Part shown: one piece after another, positions 55,401-64,000 of the stretch | Layout of the letters: each line of letters begins with the position of its first letter | Position numbering within the stretch: position 1 is the stretch's first letter | Assembly (NCBI GenBank): GCA_951640165.1 | Contig: OX621261.1 | Span: forward strand, 2,170,001 to 2,234,000 | DNA from: Pseudoips prasinana | Lineage: Eukaryota > Arthropoda > Insecta > Lepidoptera > Nolidae | DNA: 64,000 nucleotides | Direction of reading: 5' to 3' | The notes under the pieces: model-generated | What the model was told of the DNA's origin: nothing | The model's database searches: none | What the model saw: only the letters and a program-made list of their open reading frames with translations | Made by a program: the position numbers and the translations under genes

Positions 55401-55595
55401 TTCATTCACCCTGAAGATGACTTCCAGGAGAAGTTGAAACGTTGGCCGAACCCAACATAAAATTAATTACGTGAGTTACACGTTACTATCTTTCATTATG
55501 TTAGCACCTCATGTCAGTTTTAATAATAATACAGATACATATCATATATAATTCAATATCAATCAACAAACTATTGTCAAAATGCATTCCTATGG
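55401..55595 (+). repeat. U unit, left end
   Basis: CTGAAGATGACTTCC ... GAAACGTTGGCCGAA followed by AATTAATTACGTGAGTTAC and TCATTATGTTAGCACCTC, matching the arms at 58.1-58.3 kb. Confidence 0.75.
55405..55460 (+). ncRNA. Hammerhead-ribozyme-like core (candidate)
   Basis: CTGAAGA (55411-55417, fits CUGANGA), a stem II GACTTC/GAAGTT around CAGGA (55419-55435), GAAAC (55436-55440), and a stem III GTTGG/CCAAC (55441-55456) followed by ATA. Stem I is not evident and one core pair is a mismatch. An inverted copy of CTGAAGA/GAAAC lies at 58144-58173 on the minus strand. Penelope-like retroelements are known to carry such motifs in their terminal repeats. Confidence 0.35.
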
Positions 55596-55654
55596 CGAAC
55601 AAGCAATTTGTTAAATAAACAAATAAAATCTTTTAATCTTGACCTGCTGTGTGG

Positions 55655-55905
55655 TGACGGCGACAAATATCAGAATCAGAATATCATCACCCCATCTCAT
55701 CCCGTGGGGGGCGTAGAAGTCAACCCGAGGGAATATCTGCCAGAGGATGGGCAGCAGCTTCCTTCTGATTACTATGACCATCTTACTGCGATCGCCAACC
55801 CGCCTGCCAAGCGTGGCGATTATGGCATATCCCCCCAAGACGATTCTTGAGGGAGGCTTGTCCAGCAGTGGACTTATTTAGCTGTAATGATGATGATGAT
55901 GATGA
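55655..55905. repeat. Rep-C copy
   Basis: CCCCATCTCATCCCGTGGGG to GTCCAGCAGTGGACTTA and (ATG)n at 55885-55905. Confidence 0.65.
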
Positions 55906-56146
55906 ATCTTGACATATTTGTCAATAAAACTGAAACAGTGAGACGGGTACTCAGCCTAGACTTTTTCTCTAAATTTAACACTTAGACTTAAATAAATTAA
56001 TTTAAGCTGATCACATATGTATAACATATACCACTGTCTATTCGTGGCGACCTGTAATTGGCGTTCAATTACTATTTAGCTTTTTATAACTGTTTTTATG
56101 TGCTGTTGGTCTTCCTTAATATTAAATAAATAAATAAATAAATAAT

Positions 56147-56402
56147 ATACTTACATACTATATAATTTACTTTTTCGTAGATTTACTTTTTCTTTCTTAT
56201 GTAGATAGTTAGTATATTCATAAGTTTATTTAGGTTCTTTGTTATTATGTTAGTCATTGTCTTAAGTTATATTCCAATACATTTGTAAACTTTATCATTA
56301 AAGTTATAAACTCCTATAAAATATATAAACTAATATATATAAATATAGAGACGCCACACTGTTCAATGCGAAATAGAAATGAAAATATCTGGCTTGCTTT
56401 CT

Positions 56403-56448
<46 letters not shown>

Positions 56449-56620
56449 GAAACATGCGCACGCCGCACAGCTGCAAAACTTGTCGTGACAACTTTTCGTA
56501 AGAATTTTTTCCGTCTAGCCCCCTTTCACAACGCGCGATAAGGTACTTTGTTCCAATAATGCAGTTCAAAAACGTGGCAGCCAAATTGGTGTATTATGTC
56601 AATACATAATGAAACGTAAT
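56147..56620 (+). repeat. U unit middle, with W junction
   Basis: 56147-56345 matches U (TTTTTCGTAGATTTACTTTT, GTTATATTCCAATACATTTG). A truncated W (-) follows at 56347-56555, then U sequence GTGGCAGCCAAATTGGTGTA to 56612. The W/U junction is the same as at 58971 and 59302. Confidence 0.7.
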
Positions 56621-56935
56621 GAAATAATGAAATTTATTCAGGACTTGGGTATTAACATACACTTGTACTTGTTAAGTTCACAATGCAGTACATAAACATA
56701 GTCGAATACAGTATAGAAATTACAAAAATATAATTAGTCTAAAAAAAATTATCTATTATTTTGAAATTTAGTTGTACAATATTATTAAAATTAAAGAATT
56801 GAAGGCAATGAGCATTTGGCTAGCGCAGAAGGCTCTTAACTAGTAGCTTAAATTAAACGATTAATACCCGAGGCCACCCTTTTGGGGTTCGGGCCACAGC
56901 TCAGGGGGCCGCTGAAGCAAAAGGACAGAATTCTA
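56620..56935 (+). repeat. Rep-R copy
   Basis: ACACTTGTACTTGTTAAGTT to GGGTTCGGGCCACAGCTCAG, the sense version of 14030-14830. Confidence 0.65.
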
Positions 56936-57460
56936 AGAGAGGGTGTGATCAGTTGCACGGGATCACCGATGACGTGTCAAGGGGCCAAAGCGATCCTCGC
57001 CGCTGAGGAGCCTACCCTAGCTAACCTGCGGCTTTCTCTAGCTACCTAGGTGGACGACCCGGAGAAGAAAGCCACAAAGAAACTCCGGGCTTGTTTATTT
57101 CGTCTTCTTTTGTTTTCGTTCTTTTTTTTTTTATCATGTATTTTCTTACATTTTGATGGGCGGTATGTAGGCTAATGCACGCACAGAACCGTTGTCATCT
57201 AATGAATCAAAAAATTGTGAGATAATAAACAATAACATTAAATTTCACTCAAGCAATTAGAATAACCTCTTGCTAGATGAGAAAACGGTGGGTACATCCG
57301 CGTACATTTACAAAATTGACAAGTCACACGAAGTCAACCAGAGGCAACGACTGTATGAAAATATAAAATATTATGAGTACCCCAACAGCAGTTCGACCAG
57401 TTACCGCAAGCAGCACCCGTTCACGAGTATGACGTGAGGGCCAGTCATCGCCTCCCTCGC
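56936..57460. other. No feature recognised
   Basis: A GC-richer stretch (56940-57080) then AT-rich DNA. No gene family seen. Confidence 0.4.
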
Positions 57461-58140
57461 ATATTTTTACGAACCAACATGATATATCACGAAGTAAAAG
57501 CGACTGTATTCAAGGTATTCAGACCAGCTGCACTGCAACTACAAATCACATTTTATATTTTAATAAAATCTCTTGTTGCCGTACAATACAATTTCAATTG
57601 TTAGTGTAGTTCCGTATTGAAATGTGAAACAAGTCTGAAGTATTGTGTAATATTTGATTTTAGAACATTGTATAAAGCCTAGCGTTAGTACAATCACAGT
57701 ATAAAATAAAGACAGTACAGAAACTACTCGTTTAAAAAGAATAGTCGCGCATATCTTAAAAAAAAAGGTTATTATTGTATTACTGCTGTATTATGTACTT
57801 TACATTTATATATATTAGTTTATATATTTTATAGGAGTTTATAATTTTAATGATAAAGTTTATAAATGTATTGGAATATAACTTAAGACAATGACTAACA
57901 TAATAATAAAGAACCTAAATAAACTTATGAATATACTAACTATCTACAAAAGAAAGAAAAACTAAATCTACGAAAAAGTAAATTATATCCATAAATAAAT
58001 GAAAACTAACTATTTTATAGTATGTAAGTATATTATATATGATATGTATCTGTATTATTATTGAAACTGACGCGAGGTGCTAACATAATGAAAGATAGTA
58101 ACGGGTAACTCACGTAATTAATTTTATTTTGAATTCGGCC
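57461..58140 (-). repeat. U unit, first palindrome arm
   Basis: Reverse complement of 58215-58970, with ~140 bp (57690-57829) that the middle copy lacks but the third copy (59303-59951) has. Confidence 0.85.
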
Positions 58141-58214
58141 AACGTTTCAACTTCTTCTGGAAGTCATCTTCAGGGCGAATGCGACCCGCACGACGTCGCG
58201 TCCCGTCTTGCACT

Positions 58215-58970
58215 TGGCCGAATCCAACATAAAATTAATTACGTGAGTTACCCTTTACTATCTTTCATTATGTTAGCACCTCACGTCAGTTTCAATAATA
58301 ATACAGATACATCTTCTACTATATAAAAATAAGTCGGGTTTTCCTTCCTGACGCTATAACTCCAGAACGCACGAACCGATTCCCACGGTGTTGCATTCGT
58401 TGGAAAGGTCTCGGGCTCCGTGAGGTTTATAGCAAAGAAAATTTATAAAATTTAACGCGGGTAGCACCGCGGGGCACAGCTAGTATCATATATAATATAC
58501 TTACATACTATAAAATAGTTAGTTTCCATTTATTTATGTATATAATTTACTTTTTCGTAGATTTAGTTTTTCTTTCTTTTGCAGATAGTTAGTATATTCA
58601 TAAGTTTTAGGTTCTTTGTTATTATGTTAGTTATTGTCTTAAGTTATATTCCAATACATTTGTAAACTGTATCATTAAAATTATAAACTCCTATACCGCT
58701 AGGCTTTATACAATGTTCTAAAATCAAATATTACACAATACTTCAGACTTGTTTCACATTTCAATACGGAACTACACTACCAATTGAAATTGTATTGTAC
58801 GGCAACAAGAGATTGTATTAAAATATAAAATGTGATTTGTAGTTGCAGTGCAGCTGGCCTGCATACCTGGAATACAGTCGCTTTTACTTCGTGATATATC
58901 ATGTTGGTTCGTAAAAATATGTATTGACATAATACACCAATTTGGCTGCCACCTTTTTGAAGTGCATTAT
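58215..58970 (+). repeat. U unit, middle copy
   Basis: Pairs left with 57461-58140 around a centre near 58178, and right with 59303-59951 around a centre near 59136. Carries a Helitron and a ~140 bp deletion relative to its sisters. Confidence 0.85.
58312..58483 (+). mobile_element. Helitron family 4 (172 bp) with empty-site proof
   Basis: TCTTCTACTATATAAAAATA start, hairpin CGCGGGTAGCACCGCG, CTAG end. The sister arms read ACAGATACATATCATATA without the insert, so the join is exactly A then T with no duplication. Confidence 0.88.
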
Positions 58971-59302
58971 TGGAACAAAGTTCCTAATCGCGCGTTGTGA
59001 AAGGGGGCTAGACGGAAAAAATTCTTACGAAAAGTTGTCACGACACTTTTTGCAGCTGTGCGGTGTGCGCATGTTTCTCTGTCTCTCTCTCTCTCTCTCT
59101 CTGAGAGACACGACACTTTTTGCAGCTGTGCGGCGTGCGCATGTTTCTCTGTCTGTCTCTCTCTCGCTCTCTCTCTCTGAGAGAGACAGACAGAGAAACA
59201 TGCGCACGCCGCACAGCTGCAAAAAGAGTCGTGACAACTTTTCGTAAGATTTTTTTCCGTCTAGCCCCCTTTCACAACGCGCGATTAGGAACTTTGTTCC
59301 AA
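58971..59302. mobile_element. Head-to-head pair of W half-elements
   Basis: W 5' half forward (58971-59100), a CT tract, part of a second forward half, then the reverse complement to 59302. Forms the centre of the larger palindrome. Confidence 0.8.
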
Positions 59303-59951
59303 TAATGCACTGCAAAAAGGTGGCAGCCAAATTGGTGTATTATCTCAATACATATTTTTACGAACCAACATGATATATCACGAAGTAAAAGCGACTGTAT
59401 TCCAGGTATGCAGGCCAGCTGCACTGCAACTACAAATCACATTTTATATTTTAATACAATCTCTTGTTGCCGTACAATACAATTTCAATTGGTAGTGTAG
59501 TTCCGTATTGAAATGTGAAACAAGTCTGAAGTATTGTGTAATATTTGATTTTAGAACATTGTATAAAGCCTAGCGTTAGTACAATCACAGTATAAAATAA
59601 AGACAGTACAGAAACTACTCGTTTAAAAAGAATAGTCGCGCATATCTTAAAAAAAAGGTTATTATTGTATTACTGTTGTATTATTTATTGTACTTTATAT
59701 ATATTAGTTTATATATTTTATAGGAGTTTATAATTTTAATGATACAGTTTACAAATGTATTGGAATATAACTTAAGACAATAACTAACATAATAACAAAG
59801 AACCTAAAACTTATGAATATACTAACTATCTGCAAAAGAAAGAAAAACTAAATCTACGAAAAAGTAAATTATATACATAAATAAATGGAAACTAACTATT
59901 TTATAGTATGTAAGTATATTATATATGATATGTATCTGTATTATTATTGAA
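59303..59951 (-). repeat. U unit, third copy
   Basis: Reverse complement of the middle copy without the Helitron and with the ~140 bp block. Ends at TTATTGAAAGG, where similarity stops. Confidence 0.85.
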
Positions 59952-60199
59952 AGGTGAATTATGAAAAAAGTTATTACAGGTGAACTCTGCATGCACGTGA
60001 GACAGTACGTTTGTGTATAGTAATCTTAACCTAACTATGAACTATGTGATTATCTTCTAAGGGCCATACATGAAAGTGTTTTGACGGCAGAGGTTAGACA
60101 TCGCATATATATTTGTACAATTTAGTTCTGAGATTATTGAATAAATTGAAGTGTAAGTCTATTAGATCACTACAACCACCTTACATAACCTAGCGCATG

Positions 60200-60797
60200 A
60201 ATCAAGAATCAAGAATCAATCATTTATTCACTGAATATGAGTGTATACATGAAGGTGTTAACAAATTTGATAGTTTCATCATACTCTGTCGATATGTCGA
60301 CGTGTAAATATTATTAAATTAGAGATAACATAATTATTTATATTAAACAATAATTTTACACAATTTTTAAACAATTTAAATTATAATACATTCGATTTAA
60401 ATCATATTACACATTAATATTTAATTAACAATTATAGATAAAACCGGTACATGTCACAATTACATAATATTTTATATTACACGTATATGTCATAATTATC
60501 ATCAAAAATATATAATAAAATGTCATAGGTACATGTCAAATATTATTAAAATTTAAGAAAATAACAATATAAAGTAGATGTGGTTGTAGAAATTTTATAT
60601 TTTGGTGCAGACATCATTTTGTTTCCATTCAAAAAATTCTTTAATAGTATAAAAACAATTTTGTAAAAGCCATTTAGTCAAACTTGTTTTAAATGTTTCT
60701 ATAGGTAGCTCTTTAATATTATTTGTTAGTGCGTTAAAAACTTTAATGGCCATCATAAAAGTACTCTTGTCAAGTATTTGGTATATGGTGAATTAGC
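60200..60797 (-). pseudogene. LINE C-terminal fragment
   Basis: Minus strand ILDKSTFMMAIKVFNALTNN, IKELPIETFKTSLTKWLL, FYTIKEFFEWKQND and a stop at ~60602. 3' UTR to a tail of repeated GATTCTT at 60200-60220. Same C-terminal family as other LINE tails here. Confidence 0.65.
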
Positions 60798-60999
60798 ACC
60801 TAAGACTGTCCTCCTCCGCGGCGGACAAAGCGGTGTTATTGGGCTGCGACGGATTCTAGATGGGGCACGGAAATAGAAAAGTTGTTGGTTTGAGATTCGG
60901 TTTGAGTTTGAGGGTTGATGGTTTCAACGCCATCTTCCGCAAACGGTATGCATCCTACGCAAAGTGCGTGGTAGTTCACACAGCATCTTGAACGCACCA

Positions 61000-61305
61000 G
61001 AATAACATTATAAAGGCGATAGTTTGTGAGTTTCTATGTTTGTTACTCTTTCACGCAAAAACTACCGAACGGATTTTGATGAAACTTTGTAGTAATATAG
61101 CTTATATATACTAATAACACATCACACTAATATACACTTAACGATACCACTAATATTAGTGTAATTTATAATGTTATAAAGGCGAAAGTGTAAGTGTAAG
61201 AGTGTGTTTGTTTGTTAGACTTTCACGCAAAAACTACCAAACGGATTTTGATGAAACTTTGTAATAATATAGCTTATAGATCCGAATAATACATAGGTTA
61301 TCAGT
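61000..61305 (+). mobile_element. Two Helitron family 1 5' fragments
   Basis: TTATAAAGGCGATAGTTTGT (61008) and TATAAAGGCGAAAGTGTAAG (61173), each followed by CGCAAAAACTACC and GATGAAACTTTGTA. Neither has the CTAG end. Confidence 0.6.
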
Positions 61306-61751
61306 TCCGGTTCCGGTGTAGAACAGTAAACACTTGTTGTTATATTTCGCTCGAAAATAATTCTAATTCACTGTTAATATCAACACAAACAACTTGAAAC
61401 TATCATAAACTGTTGACGTGTGAGTGAGTGGTGACGAATATACGAGGTGAATATATGTATATTGGAAGAAGAAATAAAAAAAGAACAAAATAGATTCTTC
61501 GTTGTTTACACCGTGGGAGATTTGAGGTTAGAAAAATTCAAATTTCATCATTCATTCAAAGTGACAGTTTTGAATACCAACCTAAAATACACAACTGCGA
61601 CCATAGACAATAGATTTGTTAAGTTGCTAATCCTGAAATAGTGTTACCAGCTTTAAATTAGTGTTTCCCACAAAAAACCAGTATTGCCAACACTAAACCA
61701 GTATAGTATTTATACCATCGTAAGATCACAGAGGGCGTCGCTGACCTAAAC

Positions 61752-63149
61752 ATGGAACAACATAATGTAACGATAAGAAAACCCATGTTTAGGTCTAAGT
61801 CGCTTGAACGGATGGATACAAGTGATTTTCTGAATGTCACAACATTAGAGCAAGGATCAAGACGAAGTTTGGACCTCTCGGCTCATATTTTATCACCATT
61901 TGAAGAAGAAATGAAAAATGAGATCGACAATCTTAAAGCAACTCTACAAAGCTCACAGAATGAATTGGACAACGTGATACTGGAAAATATAGAGTTAAAA
62001 ACACAAATCTCAAAATTGTCACACGAAATTGAACTACTTAAACAAATCTGTCGGAGTCCTGTTTCATCAATAAGGAAAAATATTTCTTCATTAAGGAAAA
62101 ATCATGTAAAAAGAAGGCTCACCGACAACTATGGAAGCAGTCCTGCAATTGAACGTGACACAACCCCAACTCAGTTCACAACCGAAAAAGATCTTTTCTT
62201 ACAATAATCTAAGACACAAACACCCATACATCAATTAAGCACGCACTCTTCAAAACCATGTAAAGACAAGGAAATCGTAGGACAAACAAGAGATCTGAAA
62301 CTTGAAAACACAAACGAGCATCAAATTTTGGAAAAGACTCAGGGATATAATAATATATTTTTAAATAACAAATCTCAGCATCAAATAACTACATCTAATT
62401 CTGTATGTTCACAAAAAGACTCTCCGAAACTACGCTCGGAAAACAATACCAAGAAACCGAGGGTAGTGATCTTTGCAGACCAAAATGGATGTGGTATCAG
62501 AAATATATTACAAAATTTATTGGGGGATGGTTTTTTCATTTCATCAGTCATCAAACCATACGCAACAATCGAAGAGGTACTAAAGACATGTATTCATACG
62601 TGCACTGACTATACCAAATCAGACTATGTGTTGATACTGGCAGGTTCAAATGATAGAAATCCAATGATATTTCAAACTTATTTACACTACACTTTGTGCC
62701 AATTAATGTCTACAAATGTAATAGTATGTAAAATGTATTATAATAAATTTGTAAACGTAAATGAATTGAACAACATACTAAAACATCTATGTCAAATCTG
62801 TGAAAATTCAAGCTTTACATCTTTAGATATAAATAACTATGTGAAAAAGCCTTACTTAAATAAATTGTATGCATGTAGATTGATTCACAGACAAATTTTA
62901 CAATTAAAATACATAGAAAATTACCGAAATCACAGAAATAAATTGATAGAGAATAACAAACAAAATAGCTGTAAGTACTCTAAAAATATCGCCACCCAAA
63001 CTATATGTACAAGAATTGAATCGACTACTGAATTTAATCGCAGAAGTATTAACTTGTCCCCTGAAATTAATAACTGCCCACGAATAAAACTCGTTAACTC
63101 CTCGACACAAACAGAAGAAGGCAGACAGTTAACTTTTTTTCGAGACTGA
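61752..63149 (+). pseudogene. LINE ORF1: coiled coil plus SGNH-hydrolase-like, one stop
   Basis: One frame from ATG 61752 to TGA 63149, broken only by TAA at 62205-62207 between FTTEKDLFLQ and SKTQTPIHQL. Residues ~50-100 form a coiled coil (LKATLQSSQNELDNVI, ELKTQISKLSHEIELLKQ). The second half begins KKPRVVIFADQNGCGI and has YVLILAGSNDRNP. This spacing matches the esterase-like SGNH domain found in ORF1 of some CR1-type LINEs, with block I reading ADQNG in place of GDS and block III GSND. The catalytic serine is therefore doubtful. The C-terminus is Asn/Lys/Ser-rich. Role by family: RNP assembly. Confidence 0.65.
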
Positions 63150-64000
63150 TACAAAAGTAGACTGTCAATTGGGTAAACAAATAAAAACAACATTACATAA
63201 TTCTCAATTTAAAATATCTATTTGCCATCAGAATGTTTGCGGTATTAATAATAAAACAAACGAATTGGCAATATATTTGGAATCACTTGAAAAAGAGATA
63301 GATTATATTTGCTTAAGTGAACATTTTTTGAATAACTTATCAATACAATCTTTTCGCTTAGACAATTACAATCTTTTGGCTTATAATACCAGAAATAAAA
63401 AATTAAGGGGGGGGACATTAATTTTGGGAAATAGGCACTGTGAAGTTGAAAAGGTGGATGCCATAAATAAATTGTACAAGGTAGAGGGCTTTGAAATTTG
63501 TAGCGTCAGAGATATATCTACTGGACTCTATATTTGTTGTTGTTACCGAAGTCCTAACGATAAGAATTTTGACACATTTATTAATTGTTTAGAGAAATTG
63601 TTGAACTATTTGTTTAATAGGAAGAGCATTATTTGTGGCGATTTTAATATTGACGTGCTAACAGAGAGCAAAAAACATACTGAATTTAAGAGTCTTTTAA
63701 CATGCTATAACTTTAGGTACCTTATAAATACGCACACATTTATCCGTAATAACTCTTACTCTTGTTTGGACAATATCTTAACTAACTTACCGGATGACTG
63801 TATAAATAATTATGAAGTTGACCATAATGGTTTGGCGGATGGACACGGAGCTTTACTGGGTGAGTTTTTAATAGAGAACAGCAATAATCATATTAATAAT
63901 AACAATCATATTATAATAAAAAAGAGAATCTTTAACAAAAGAAATAATAATATTTTCGCACAACGAATTGTTGCACATCATTGGCATGAGATGGGGATCA
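63133..64000 (+). CDS. LINE ORF2 endonuclease domain (partial)
   Basis: Open in the +1 frame relative to ORF1, from just after a TAA at 63130-63132 to the window end (~289 codons), overlapping ORF1 by 17 nt. AP-endonuclease motifs: ISICHQNVCGINNKTNEL, YICLSEHFLN, LRGGTLILG, ICCCYRSPNDKNF, IICGDFNIDVL, SCLDNILTN and VDHNGLADGHGALLGEF. No ATG occurs near the start; the only Met is at the very end. Expression could use frameshifting in the T7 run at 63134-63140, or an indel there has split a once fused frame. RT lies beyond the window. Confidence 0.75.

Larger units (their letters stand above)
61311..64000 (+). mobile_element. LINE 5' part, runs off the window
   Basis: A two-ORF non-LTR element: presumed 5' UTR from about 61311, ORF1 at 61752-63149, ORF2 from about 63133. 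The 5' boundary is uncertain. The ORF1 type (coiled coil plus SGNH-like) and the endonuclease place it in the CR1/jockey superfamily, apart from the LINE at 27.6 kb. Confidence 0.75.

Noticed and set aside
58942..59330. Recurring W-element frames (LIARCERGLDG type)
   Set aside because: The frame crosses a CT microsatellite, occurs on both arms of a palindrome, and varies freely between copies.

Overview
The window is transposon-dense, AT-rich eukaryotic DNA, and I found no host gene I could name. The repeat repertoire points to a butterfly or moth (Lepidoptera): short Helitrons ending in a GC hairpin plus CTAG, tRNA-derived SINEs with good B boxes, the interspersed repeat beginning GGCCAAGTGCGAGTCGGACT, Tc1 and mariner elements, and many LINE 3' ends. 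The organism call is inference from repeat style. No CRISPR, operon or bacterial gene is present. Repeat names used here (SINE-A, SINE-C, SINE-D, SINE-E, 5S-SINE, Rep-B, Rep-C, Rep-R, GCC, M1, W, U) are labels I made up for families seen more than once in this window.

Layout. 0.2-1.8 kb: nested SINE, MITE and Helitron, then a minisatellite MITE (M1). 2.1-4.6 kb: a 967 bp tandem duplication whose central repeat is a recombinant. 6.9-8.5 kb: an apparently intact Tc1 element. 8.5-9.9 kb: a MITE split by younger insertions. 10.2-12.4 kb: a LINE inserted into the CT tract of a W element. 13-26 kb: mostly SINEs, Helitrons and broken LINE 3' ends. 27.6-32.4 kb: a nearly complete two-ORF LINE inside Rep-B. 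34.2-35.3 kb: an RTE-like reverse transcriptase fragment with a 10 bp target duplication. 35.9-38.9 kb: a 5S-rRNA-derived SINE holding a LINE tail, which in turn holds an R1-clade fragment and an intact mariner. 44.9-46.3 kb: a broken mariner inside another LINE tail. 47.6-48.1 kb: a foldback element with an 8 bp target duplication. 52.2-54.1 kb: a degenerate pogo-like element. 54.6-60.0 kb: alternating inverted copies of one ~0.7 kb unit forming large palindromes, with a hammerhead-ribozyme-like core motif at two junctions. 61.3-64.0 kb: the 5' half of another LINE, with a coiled-coil/SGNH-like ORF1 and an endonuclease ORF2 running off the window.

The intact coding regions are the Tc1 transposase (7197-8222), the mariner transposase (37384-38403) and both LINE ORFs at 27.8-32.1 kb. 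Everything else that codes is truncated or broken. The genes do not form a pathway. The window records successive insertions whose order can be read from nesting, target-site duplications and one empty Helitron site preserved in a sister palindrome arm.
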